From the NCBI GenBank assembly GCA_934444895.1, contig CAKSDA010000047.1, positions 1 through 11,659 of the forward strand: DNA of 11,659 nt, written 5' to 3'. Under the pieces are notes generated by a model that had not been told where the DNA came from, made no database searches, and worked only from the letters and a program-made list of their open reading frames with translations. Below, in pieces: positions 1-6,692 of the stretch. Numbering within the stretch: position 1 is the stretch's first letter; every line of letters starts with the position of its first letter. Position numbers and translations under genes: made by a program. The stretch is from an uncultured Eubacteriales bacterium. Its GTDB lineage: Bacteria; Bacillota; Clostridia; Oscillospirales; Acutalibacteraceae.

Positions 1-133
1 CTTGTAAACATAACTATCAAGACCTAACAGCAAAGTACCGATTCCGATCAATTTTAAAAAGTAATACCAAGTAATATCGGACTGAAAGTCAGACAAAGTC
101 AAAAAAGTTAATAAATATTTAATAATTAGGCTA
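1..133. other. Upstream non-coding stretch, no gene supported
   Basis: This AT-rich stretch precedes the hrcA promoter. Every forward frame is closed by stop codons within it; the longest, frame 3, is open only from position 3 to a TAA at 72-74. That could be the last residues of an upstream gene, but 23 codons with no recognisable motif do not support a call. A very small stem-loop (CTGA/TCAG) lies near 91-102. I see no RNA gene. Confidence 0.4.
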
Positions 134-162
134 TTGACAAACAGAGAAAAAGGAATTATAAT
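134..162 (+). promoter_or_regulatory. SigA-type promoter of the heat-shock operon
   Basis: The -35 box TTGACA (134-139) and the -10 box TATAAT (157-162) both match the vegetative sigma consensus exactly, with an ideal 17-bp spacer. The predicted transcription start, about 168-170, falls inside the left arm of the CIRCE operator. A repressor on CIRCE would therefore block initiation directly. Such a strong promoter kept silent by a repressor is the expected design for HrcA-controlled class I heat-shock operons. Confidence 0.95.
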
Positions 163-166
163 CGTT

Positions 167-193
167 TTAGCACTCAGATAGTGAGAGTGCTAA
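167..193 (+). promoter_or_regulatory. CIRCE operator (HrcA binding site)
   Basis: This is a perfect inverted repeat, TTAGCACTC (167-175), 9-nt spacer, GAGTGCTAA (185-193), identical to the classical CIRCE consensus. It overlaps the predicted transcription start and lies 26 bp upstream of hrcA, so HrcA autoregulates the whole operon. In the mRNA the same arms form a stem in the hrcA leader, which in other Firmicutes also affects transcript stability. It is the only CIRCE I find in the window. Confidence 0.98.
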
Positions 194-219
194 TTTGATT
201 ACAACATGGGGGATGCAGT

Positions 220-1251
220 ATGGATCTTTCACCGAGAAAGAAAATAATTCTTTCGGAAATTGTTAAAGCTCATATTGCTAACGGTGAACCGATTAGTTCA
301 AAACGCCTTTGCGAACTTACTAATCTAGGTTTGTCTTCTGCCACTATCAGAAATGAAATGAGCGAGCTTTGCGATATGGGATATATTGAACAGCCGCACA
401 CATCTGCGGGCAGAATCCCTACGGCAATGGGATATCGCTTATATGTATCCGGCCTTTTGGGCAGCGATACAATTTCCACACCTATGAAGCAGGCAATAGA
501 TCATATTATTATGCGTGTTTCCGAAGATCCGGAAAACATCACTGCGCTTGCCGGTCAGGCGCTTTCCGACTTAACAGGGTTTTTATCGGTTTCTATGACA
601 ATCCCGGGAGACAGCGCTTTTATAAGGCGTGTTGAACTGCTTCCTATGGGGCGAAGGACGGTAATGCTCCTTCTTATTACCTCAGACGGAATTGCAAGAA
701 GCCGCATATGCCGCACCGGTGAAAATATAAGCGGTGAGATGGTAAACGCATTTGATACGCTTATTTCAACAGATGTTGTAGGGCACAAATTGTCTGAGTT
801 CACAAATGCTTTCGTGCAGACCGTAGCAGCAAAATCCGGTCAATACGGAATATCACTGTTGCCGGTGTTTTCAGCACTGTTTGAAATGATAGAAAATGTT
901 TGCCGTTTGGAGCTTGATGTAAAGGGAGAGTCCAATATATACTCCTTTTACAGCAAAGAAAAGGATGCCAGGAGAATTGTTGATTACATTTCGCACGGCG
1001 ACGGTATTCGCTCAATTCTTTCAAACATATCCGATCCTATAAGCGTCGTTTTCGGCGATGATATAGGCATAGAAGCTTTAAAACCGTCAAGCATGGTTGT
1101 TGCAAAGTTCGGCGGAGAAAACCGAATAGGGCGTATAGGCGTTATAGGACCAACAAGAATGTCCTATGAAGATATAATTCCCAGCATTGGCTATTTTGCC
1201 AAGCAACTCAGCAAGGCAATAGAACAATCAATAAGCGATCTTGACGACTGA
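220..1251 (+). CDS. hrcA: Heat-inducible transcription repressor HrcA
   Basis: HrcA is the DNA-binding repressor of class I heat-shock genes; it binds CIRCE and needs GroEL to fold, so it is titrated away during heat stress. The 343-aa length is normal for the family. Residues 1-75 form the winged-helix domain, with the signature run SSATIRNEM (39-47) followed by GYIEQPHTSAGRIPT (54-68) and GYR.YV. The rest covers the GAF-like and inserted dimerisation domains, including the late FGGENRIGRIGVIGPTRM segment typical of HrcA C-termini. The ATG at 220 has a GGGGGA site at 208-213 with 6-nt spacing. It is the first gene of the operon, 14 bp before grpE, and is autoregulated through the CIRCE at 167-193. 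Nothing is missing or broken. Confidence 0.97.
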   Translation: MDLSPRKKIILSEIVKAHIANGEPISSKRLCELTNLGLSSATIRNEMSELCDMGYIEQPHTSAGRIPTAMGYRLYVSGLLGSDTISTPMKQAIDHIIMRVSEDPENITALAGQALSDLTGFLSVSMTIPGDSAFIRRVELLPMGRRTVMLLLITSDGIARSRICRTGENISGEMVNAFDTLISTDVVGHKLSEFTNAFVQTVAAKSGQYGISLLPVFSALFEMIENVCRLELDVKGESNIYSFYSKEKDARRIVDYISHGDGIRSILSNISDPISVVFGDDIGIEALKPSSMVVAKFGGENRIGRIGVIGPTRMSYEDIIPSIGYFAKQLSKAIEQSISDLDD

Positions 1252-1265
1252 AAGGGAGAAAATGA

Positions 1266-1820
1266 ATGAGTGATAATAAGGAAAAAGAGGTAAACGGCAC
1301 AAAAACTGAAGATACAAAACCGGAAAAAGAAGAGAAAAAAGATGTGAGCAAGACTTCTAAAGAAAAGAAGTCCAAAACTTCAGGGGAAATTAAAAAACTT
1401 GAAGAGGAACTTGCAAAGCAAAAAGAACTTCTTATGAGAACAGCGGCCGAATTTGATAATTATAAAAAAAGAACCGAAAGGGAAAAAACCAAAACGGCCG
1501 AGTATTCAAAGGCACTGGTTATTAAACAGTTGCTTCCGGTTATAGATAATGCCGGACGCGCCCTTTCAAGCGATCCATCTTCACCGGATTTTGTAAAGGG
1601 AATAGAAATGATAGTAAAACAGCTTTCGGGAATTGTTGAAACACTGGGTTTAATTGAACTTGCCGAAGTCGGTGACACATTTAATCCGGAAATACACGAA
1701 GCCGTTATGCATACAGAGGATGAAACAAAAGGCGAAAATGAAATAATTCAGGTTTTGCAGCAAGGATATAAAATAGGAGATACGGTTATCAGAACGGCAA
1801 TGGTTCAGGTAGCAAATTAA
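1266..1820 (+). CDS. grpE: Nucleotide exchange factor GrpE
   Basis: GrpE is the cytoplasmic homodimer that releases ADP from DnaK and acts as a thermosensor of the chaperone cycle. The protein is 184 aa. Residues 1-40 are a highly charged Lys/Glu/Thr-rich tail, about 40-75 a long coiled coil (KKLEEELAKQKELL, then the AAEFDNYKKRTEREK hallmark), about 85-130 the helical bundle, and about 135-184 the beta domain (GDTFNPEIHEAVM ... LQQGYKIGDTVIRTAMVQVAN), which matches the GrpE signature. It starts 14 bp after the hrcA stop with AGGGAG (1253-1258) 7 nt upstream of the ATG, so it is translated from the same transcript. An out-of-frame ATG at 1262 would give only a 3-codon peptide (Met-Asn-Glu) ending at 1271-1273 inside the grpE start; it might modulate initiation but is probably incidental. 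Confidence 0.97.
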   Translation: MSDNKEKEVNGTKTEDTKPEKEEKKDVSKTSKEKKSKTSGEIKKLEEELAKQKELLMRTAAEFDNYKKRTEREKTKTAEYSKALVIKQLLPVIDNAGRALSSDPSSPDFVKGIEMIVKQLSGIVETLGLIELAEVGDTFNPEIHEAVMHTEDETKGENEIIQVLQQGYKIGDTVIRTAMVQVAN

Positions 1821-1837
1821 ATCATTATTAAAAAACA

Positions 1838-1960
1838 GCGATCTTTAGGCGTTTTTAAGCTTACCGTCTTTGCAAGGCCCCAGAGCTCGATATTTGAACC
1901 CATACGGTGGTTCTGCTATTTTCTACAAAACCAAATGTCTTTTTTAAGACTAAAGATAGC
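1838..1960 (+). other. grpE-dnaK intergenic RNA domain (candidate)
   Basis: The 220-nt gap between grpE and dnaK holds no gene. Its ends can pair: 1838-1848 with 1950-1960 gives two pairs (GC/GC), one G-A mismatch, then eight perfect pairs (ATCTTTAG with CTAAAGAT). Inside, ACCGT (1863-1867) pairs with ACGGT (1904-1908), extendable by two wobbles. A competing local hairpin, GTCTT/AAGAC with a TTTT loop (1937-1950), overlaps the right arm of the closing stem. I see no convincing promoter or terminator here. The likeliest role is mRNA processing or stability that separates the hrcA-grpE part from the dnaK part of the transcript. This is inference from pairing alone. Confidence 0.35.
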
Positions 1961-1992
1961 AAAAATCAGCAAAAATAAAAATCAGCAAAAAT
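1961..1992 (+). repeat. 16-bp exact tandem duplication before dnaK
   Basis: AAAAATCAGCAAAAAT occurs twice, back to back (1961-1976 and 1977-1992), with no mismatch; a third partial copy, AGCAAAAAT, begins at 1958. It lies 49 bp upstream of the dnaK start in an A-rich, unstructured leader. It may be a simple slippage duplication. An unpaired A-rich tract upstream of a ribosome binding site could also aid translation of dnaK. Confidence 0.8.
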
Positions 1993-2040
1993 TATGCTAA
2001 TAATAAAAACAATAATATTTATATAGTGGAGGAATTAATC

Positions 2041-3888
2041 ATGGGAAAAATTATAGGTATTGACTTAGGTACAACAAACTCCTGCGTAGCCGTAATGGAA
2101 GGCGGAGAAGCAGTAGTTATAGCAAATGCAGAGGGAAGCAGAACAACACCTTCTGTTGTTGCTTTTTCAAAAACCGGTGAAAGAATGGTAGGCCAGGTTG
2201 CCAAAAGACAGGCAATAACAAATCCTGACAGAACAATCAGCTCAATTAAGCGTGAAATGGGATCTTCCTACACCGTTACGATTGACGATAAAAAATATAC
2301 ACCTCAGGAAATTTCTGCAATCATTCTTTCAAAACTTAAAGCAGATGCAGAAAGCTATTTGGGAACAACCGTAAGCGAAGCGGTTATAACTGTTCCGGCA
2401 TACTTTACCGACGCACAGCGTCAGGCTACAAAGGACGCCGGCAAGATTGCAGGTCTCGATGTTAAAAGAATAATTAACGAACCCACTGCCGCAGCACTTG
2501 CTTACAGCATTGATAAGGAAGATGACCAAAAGGTTATGGTATATGACCTCGGCGGCGGTACTTTCGATGTTTCGATAATTGAAATGGGCGACGGCGTTCA
2601 GGAGGTTCTTGCAACTGCGGGTAACAACCGTCTCGGCGGCGATGACTTTGATAAAAGAATAATGGATTATATCATTGACATGTTTAAAAAGGAACAGGGA
2701 ATTGATCTGTCCGGCGACAAAATGGCAATGCAGCGTATTAAAGAGGCTGCAGAAAAGGCTAAAATTGACCTTTCCGGAATGACCAGCACCGATATTAATC
2801 TTCCGTTTATTACTGCGGACGCAAACGGTCCTAAACACTTTGAAACATCACTTACCAGAGCAAAATTCAACGAGCTCACAGGCGATCTTGTTGAAGCTAC
2901 AATGGGTCCGGTACGCCAGGCACTTTCAGATTCAGGTCTTAATAAGAGCGATATCAATAAAGTCCTTATGGTTGGCGGTTCAAGCCGTATTCCGGCGGTT
3001 CAGGAAGCAGTTAAGAACTTTATCGGAAGCGAACCGTTTAAGGGCATAAATCCTGATGAATGTGTTGCTATCGGCGCTGCTATTCAAGGCGGAGTTTTAG
3101 GCGGAGATGTTAAGGGACTTCTCCTTTTGGATGTTACACCTCTTTCACTCGGTATTGAAACAATGGGCGGCGTTTCAACAAAGGTTATTGACAGAAACAC
3201 AACCATTCCTACCAAAAAGAGCCAGATATTCTCAACCGCGGCAGACGGTCAGACATCTGTTGAGGTTCATGTTCTACAGGGCGAACGCGAATTTGCCAAA
3301 GACAATAAAACCCTTGGAGTATTCCACCTTGACGGAATTGCTCCGGCACCCAGAGGAATTCCTCAGATAGAGGTTACCTTTGATATCGACGCCAACGGCA
3401 TTGTAAATGTTTCGGCTAAGGATCTCGGAACCGGAAAAGAGCAGAAAATAACCATTACTTCAAGTTCCAATATGTCTAAGGATGATATAGATAAAGCGGT
3501 TAAGGAAGCCGAACAATATGCATCAGAGGATAAAAAACGCCGCGACGAAATTGATGTTCGCAACGGAGCGGATCAGATGATTTATCAAACCGAAAAGACC
3601 TTGGGCGAGCTTGGCGATAAGGTAAGCGAAGCTGAAAAAACCGAAATTAACGAGGCTGTTTCGGCTCTTAAAGAAGCCCTTAAGGGAACCGATATAGAAG
3701 CAATAAAATCAAAGCAGGAAGAACTGCAGAAGAAGTTCTACGCAATAAGCGAAAAACTTTACAAAGATGCGGCTGCGGCTTCAGGTGCAGCCCAGCAGGC
3801 AGATCCCACACAGCAGGCAAATCAGGGATCCGATCCTAATGTTTATGAAGCAGACTATAAGGATGCAACCGACGATAACAATAAATAA
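2041..3888 (+). CDS. dnaK: Molecular chaperone DnaK (Hsp70)
   Basis: DnaK is the ATP-driven Hsp70 that binds exposed hydrophobic segments of client proteins and works with DnaJ and GrpE in the cytoplasm. The protein is 615 aa. Nucleotide-binding domain, about 1-355: IDLGTTNS (7-14), NEPTAAALAY (146-155), DLGGGTFDVS (169-178), VGGSSRIPAV (311-320). Between about 70 and 90 it lacks the roughly 24 residues present in proteobacterial DnaK, a Gram-positive trait. The interdomain linker is VKGLLLLD (357-364) where many homologues have VKDVLLLD. Substrate-binding beta domain about 365-475, helical lid about 480-580, then an Ala/Gln-rich disordered tail. The C-terminus (NVYEADYKDATDDNNK) only loosely resembles the usual EEVD-like end. 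I place the start at ATG 2041, 8 nt after a GGAGG (2028-2032); an in-frame GTG at 2026 overlaps that site and is not credible. Confidence 0.98.
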   Translation: MGKIIGIDLGTTNSCVAVMEGGEAVVIANAEGSRTTPSVVAFSKTGERMVGQVAKRQAITNPDRTISSIKREMGSSYTVTIDDKKYTPQEISAIILSKLKADAESYLGTTVSEAVITVPAYFTDAQRQATKDAGKIAGLDVKRIINEPTAAALAYSIDKEDDQKVMVYDLGGGTFDVSIIEMGDGVQEVLATAGNNRLGGDDFDKRIMDYIIDMFKKEQGIDLSGDKMAMQRIKEAAEKAKIDLSGMTSTDINLPFITADANGPKHFETSLTRAKFNELTGDLVEATMGPVRQALSDSGLNKSDINKVLMVGGSSRIPAVQEAVKNFIGSEPFKGINPDECVAIGAAIQGGVLGGDVKGLLLLDVTPLSLGIETMGGVSTKVIDRNTTIPTKKSQIFSTAADGQTSVEVHVLQGEREFAKDNKTLGVFHLDGIAPAPRGIPQIEVTFDIDANGIVNVSAKDLGTGKEQKITITSSSNMSKDDIDKAVKEAEQYASEDKKRRDEIDVRNGADQMIYQTEKTLGELGDKVSEAEKTEINEAVSALKEALKGTDIEAIKSKQEELQKKFYAISEKLYKDAAAASGAAQQADPTQQANQGSDPNVYEADYKDATDDNNK

Positions 3889-3937
3889 TCGGTAATTAAG
3901 GCGGCAAGCTAAACCGTATTGTGTTTGCGCTCAATTG

Positions 3938-4082
3938 CTCCAGAGCCTGTGGGCGCGGCACAAGAACTGCACAGGTACAACAAAAGTGCAACGAAATTAT
4001 AAGGCACCTCAAAATCTCAGGGTTTTATAACACCCGGGGTTTTGAGGCGGTCTGTTGTTAAAAACCGTTCTACAGGCAGGAG
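3938..4082 (+). other. dnaK-dnaJ intergenic structured RNA (candidate)
   Basis: The 235-nt gap between dnaK and dnaJ holds strong RNA structure. Core hairpin: 4007-4018 pairs with 4036-4047 (CCTCAAAA/TTTTGAGG perfect, then TCTC/GGGG with two wobbles), A4019 bulges, and GGGT (4020-4023) pairs with ACCC (4032-4035), giving 16 pairs around an 8-nt loop. No U-run follows, so it is not an intrinsic terminator. An outer stem, CTCC (3938-3941) plus GCCTGT (3945-3950) with ACAGGC (4072-4077) plus GGAG (4079-4082), would enclose the hairpin. The left arm can instead pair locally, CCTGTG (3946-3951) with CACAGG (3970-3975), so two states exclude each other. A role in processing or 3'-end stability that makes dnaK mRNA outlast dnaJ mRNA is plausible. 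The folding is what I see; the role is inferred. Confidence 0.55.
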
Positions 4083-4123
4083 TTTCGGCTTTGCCATATC
4101 GGTAATAGGGAGAGTGTATCCTT

Positions 4124-5275
4124 TTGAGTGAAAAAAGAGATTATTATGAAGTGCTGGGCGTAGAAAAGTCTGCCAGTGAAGATGAAATTAAAAAGGCTTA
4201 TCGCAGAGCTGCAAAAAAATATCATCCGGATTTAAATCCGGGGGACAAGGAAGCGGAAAAAAAGTTTAAGGAAGCGGCAGAAGCGTATGAAGTTTTGTCC
4301 GACAGTGAAAAGAAGGCAAGATATGACCAATTCGGCCATGCCGGTGTAGATCCTAACTTCGGCGCCGGTGGTGCCGGTGCGGGAGGTTACGGCGGAGCCG
4401 GATTCGATTTCGGTGACCTTGGAGATATATTCGGTCAGTTCTTCGGCGGTGGTTTCGGCGGCGGCAGAAGCGCAAATCCAAATGCACCCAGAAGGGGCGG
4501 AGATGTGACAGCCAATGTTAACATTTCCTTTGAGGAAGCGGCAAAGGGATGTACAAAAACCATAGATGTAACAAAAATAGAAAGTTGTAAGGAATGCGGA
4601 GGAAGCGGCGCTGCAAAGGGCAGTGATGTGAAGACATGTGACGCCTGTCATGGAACGGGTCGTATTAATGTAACTCAGAGAACTCCGTTTGGGGCTATGC
4701 AAACCCAGCGTACATGCGACCGTTGCAAGGGCAAAGGAAAAATTATTTCCAAGCCGTGTAAGGCCTGCGACGGAAAGGGAAGAATTCGCCGCACAACCAA
4801 ACAAAACATACAAATCCCGGCCGGCATAGATGACGGTCAGGTTATTAATTTAAGAGGCGGAGGAGACAGCGGAATAAACGGCGGTCCTGCAGGTGATTTA
4901 AGAATTAATGTTATGGTAAGGCCTCATCCGATTTTTGAACGCGAGGGATTCGATGTATTTTGCGAGGTTCCGGTTACATTTGCCCAGGCAGCTTTGGGAG
5001 CTGAAATCACAGTTCCCACTCTGGATGGCAAGGTTAAGTTTTCAATACATGAGGGAACCCAGCCGGGTGATGAATTTAAGCTTAAAGGCAAAGGCATAAA
5101 GAGACTTAATTACTCAGGCAGAGGGGACCAGTATGTCAAGGTTTTACTGGAGGTTCCCAGAAATTTATCATCAAAGCAAAAACAACTTATAAATGAATTG
5201 GATTCTTCCACTACAGAGAACAATTATAAGGTACGCAAAGGCTTTTTTGAAAAACTTAAGAAGATGTTTGACTGA
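4124..5275 (+). CDS. dnaJ: Molecular chaperone DnaJ (Hsp40, type I)
   Basis: DnaJ delivers unfolded clients to DnaK and stimulates its ATPase. The 383-aa protein has all class A parts: J domain 5-70 with the essential HPD at 34-36, a Gly/Phe-rich linker about 75-115, four zinc-binding CxxCxGxG repeats (CKECGGSG 155-162, CDACHGTG 172-179, CDRCKGKG 198-205, CKACDGKG 212-219), and the two-part C-terminal client-binding region to 383. The start is TTG at 4124, giving MSEKRDYYEVLGV, the standard J-domain N-terminus; no in-frame ATG or GTG fits. AGGGAG (4107-4112) lies 11 nt upstream, a rather long spacing, so translation is probably weaker than for dnaK, in line with the lower amount of DnaJ needed. 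The gene ends with tandem stops TGA-TAA. The operon ends at the 5360-5458 palindrome. Confidence 0.97.
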   Translation: MSEKRDYYEVLGVEKSASEDEIKKAYRRAAKKYHPDLNPGDKEAEKKFKEAAEAYEVLSDSEKKARYDQFGHAGVDPNFGAGGAGAGGYGGAGFDFGDLGDIFGQFFGGGFGGGRSANPNAPRRGGDVTANVNISFEEAAKGCTKTIDVTKIESCKECGGSGAAKGSDVKTCDACHGTGRINVTQRTPFGAMQTQRTCDRCKGKGKIISKPCKACDGKGRIRRTTKQNIQIPAGIDDGQVINLRGGGDSGINGGPAGDLRINVMVRPHPIFEREGFDVFCEVPVTFAQAALGAEITVPTLDGKVKFSIHEGTQPGDEFKLKGKGIKRLNYSGRGDQYVKVLLEVPRNLSSKQKQLINELDSSTTENNYKVRKGFFEKLKKMFD

Positions 5276-5359
5276 TAATGTCAGGCTATTGATTATATAG
5301 CGCTGTATAAGAATTTGCTCGATATTTAAAGTTTATATCCAGCCTAAAAAGATTTTAAA

Positions 5360-5458
5360 AAGTATATAAAGACTTCGCCGCATAGCGAAATGTACCCCAA
5401 AAACATTTGACTTTTGAGGTTCACTTCAGACCATGCGGCGGAGCTTTTTTATATGCTT
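5360..5458. terminator. Large palindromic bidirectional terminator between dnaJ and cupin
   Basis: The core stem is CTTCGCCGCAT (5373-5383) with ATGCGGCGGAG (5433-5443), 11 pairs with one wobble, followed by TTTTTT (5445-5450) on the + strand. Inside, 5387-5402 pairs with 5412-5427 at 13 of 16 positions around a 9-nt loop. Outside, AAGTATATAAA (5360-5370) pairs with 5448-5458, all 11 positions with one wobble. Almost the whole 99 bp is therefore one long imperfect palindrome. It ends the dnaJ transcript. On the - strand the core stem is followed by a weaker T-rich run, serving the convergent cupin gene. It is far longer than a usual terminator and may be a dispersed repeat used as one. Confidence 0.88.
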
Positions 5459-5470
5459 GTTGAGTTTATT

Positions 5471-5794
5471 TTAAAAAACAACAACCAAAAGCATTTTGAA
5501 TTTTTCAAGACCGTATACTGCGTGGGGATGTTTTGCCGGCATAACAATGGATTCCCCGGCGTTTAATTCATAATTTTTTCCGTCTATTGTAATTTGGCCA
5601 ATCCCGTCCAGGCAGGTAACAAATGCGTCACCGCCTGATTCATGAGTGCTGATTTCCTCACCCTTATCAAAAGAAAAAAGTGTTATACTTACTGCGGGAT
5701 TTTGTGCCAGCGTTTTGCTTACAACCTGTCCTTTTTGGTAGTCTATTTGATCCTTAAGTAGCATAACCTGCGCTTTGTCAATGTTTTTCATCAT
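5471..5794 (-). CDS. Small single-domain cupin protein
   Basis: This 107-aa protein is one cupin_2 beta-barrel, cytoplasmic, of unknown ligand. Cupin motif 1 is around 45-64 (G-x5-H51, with Ser53 where the second His usually sits and Asp56 near the usual Glu). Motif 2 is G80-x5-P86 ... H91. One canonical metal ligand thus appears lost, and metal binding is uncertain. Similar small cupins bind sugars or other small molecules, act as sugar isomerase-like enzymes, or have no known role; I do not assign a function. The start is the first of two ATGs at 5794 (MMKN), 9 nt after a GGAAAG. It lies 87 bp downstream of the araC-type gene on the same strand, probably co-transcribed, although TATAAT-like boxes on the minus strand at 5832-5846 could give a second promoter. 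The stop at 5471 is 12 bp from the terminator palindrome. Confidence 0.85.
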   Translation of the reverse strand: MMKNIDKAQVMLLKDQIDYQKGQVVSKTLAQNPAVSITLFSFDKGEEISTHESGGDAFVTCLDGIGQITIDGKNYELNAGESIVMPAKHPHAVYGLEKFKMLLVVVF

Positions 5795-5881
5795 AATAAA
5801 TCACTTTCCTTTTTATAAATTAATCCTTAATATTATATTAATTATATTAACCATATTAATCTTGAAATTATTTTAAGTCTT

Positions 5882-6670
5882 TCAATGATTTAGTATCTTT
5901 TTTCTGTATTCTCTGGGGGACATTCCCATGCTTTTAAAAAATACCCGGTTAAAGGTTCTCAGGGTTGAAAATCCGCATTTGTAAGATATTTCGGTAATTC
6001 TGTTTTCAGTATCCGCAAGCAAATTAACCGCCTCGTTTATTCTAAGAGAGTTCACATAATTTGAAAAACCTATCTGCAACTTTTTTGAAAAAATGTGGGA
6101 AACATATCCTTTGCTGATATTAAGCGCCTTTGCAATGTCCTCAACCGTAATGTTTTCCTTATAATTCTTCTGGCAAAAATTAATAAGTTTTAAAAGAGTT
6201 CTGCTTTCTACCGAAAAGTCGTCCTCAAAACGGCAAAGGGAAAACAATTTTCCGGCTATTATCATACCGCACCCTTTTTTAGAAATTTCGTCACCGTTTA
6301 TAAATTCGTTATATAAAAAGTCGGCAGCGTCTTTAAATCTTATAGCGTCAAGTTCCTCCTTTCGTATTATAGGAGAAACCAGCCTTTTATTTTTTATATA
6401 TGACATAAGCTCAGGATAAATCGCAGGGTCGAATATAAGTATATATCCCTTTATGTTTTCGGCGTCGCTGTATGAATGAATTCTGTTCGGAAGTATTATA
6501 ACAGCATCGCCTGCACCCACCGAATATTCTGTTCCGTCAATAAAGCAACTTGTACTGCCACTGTTAATATATGCAATTTCTATTTCTATATGTAAGTGAG
6601 ATCCGAAAGTCAGCCTTCCAACTTTACCGAACTGAATATCACTGCCTCGCATTTCATAAAAAAAGTTCAT
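5882..6670 (-). CDS. AraC-family transcriptional regulator with N-terminal cupin sensor
   Basis: This is a 262-aa cytoplasmic transcription factor of the sugar-sensing AraC type. Residues about 5-90 form the cupin-like effector-binding and dimerisation domain (HLHIEIEIAYINSG at 25-38, GDAVIILPNRIHSY at 54-67). About 160-262 is the paired helix-turn-helix: HTH1 174-195 (ITVEDIAKALNISKGYVSHIFSK) and HTH2 224-245, followed by the family signature ISYKCGFSTLRTFNRVFFKSMGMSPREYR. It is complete and of normal length. It is transcribed divergently from the GH3 glycosidase across a 128-bp shared control region, the usual arrangement for a local activator that responds to the sugar the enzyme releases or imports. 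The nearby cupin gene follows it. The ligand cannot be read from the sequence. Confidence 0.95.
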   Translation of the reverse strand: MNFFYEMRGSDIQFGKVGRLTFGSHLHIEIEIAYINSGSTSCFIDGTEYSVGAGDAVIILPNRIHSYSDAENIKGYILIFDPAIYPELMSYIKNKRLVSPIIRKEELDAIRFKDAADFLYNEFINGDEISKKGCGMIIAGKLFSLCRFEDDFSVESRTLLKLINFCQKNYKENITVEDIAKALNISKGYVSHIFSKKLQIGFSNYVNSLRINEAVNLLADTENRITEISYKCGFSTLRTFNRVFFKSMGMSPREYRKKILNH

Positions 6671-6692
6671 ATAAGTACCTCTATATGTTTTT

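Noticed and set aside
1863..1898. Similar words (ACCGT ... TTTGC ... CCAGAGC) in both intergenic gaps of the heat-shock operon
   Set aside because: The shared words are short and differently spaced; I cannot tell homology from chance without an alignment.
2026..2040. GTG 2026 as the start of dnaK
   Set aside because: It overlaps the ribosome binding site itself; the universal MGKIIGIDLGTT start is at 2041.
2329..2838. 169-codon open frame antisense to dnaK
   Set aside because: A shadow of the conserved dnaK coding frame with no ribosome binding site or known domain.
3921..4061. 46-codon open frame starting with GTG in the dnaK-dnaJ gap
   Set aside because: No ribosome binding site, no recognisable motif, and it runs straight through the strong RNA hairpin; better explained as non-coding structure.
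5387..5427. Complete insertion sequence at the dnaJ-cupin junction
   Set aside because: Only a palindrome is present, with no transposase and no clear target-site duplication; kept as a terminator and possible repeat.
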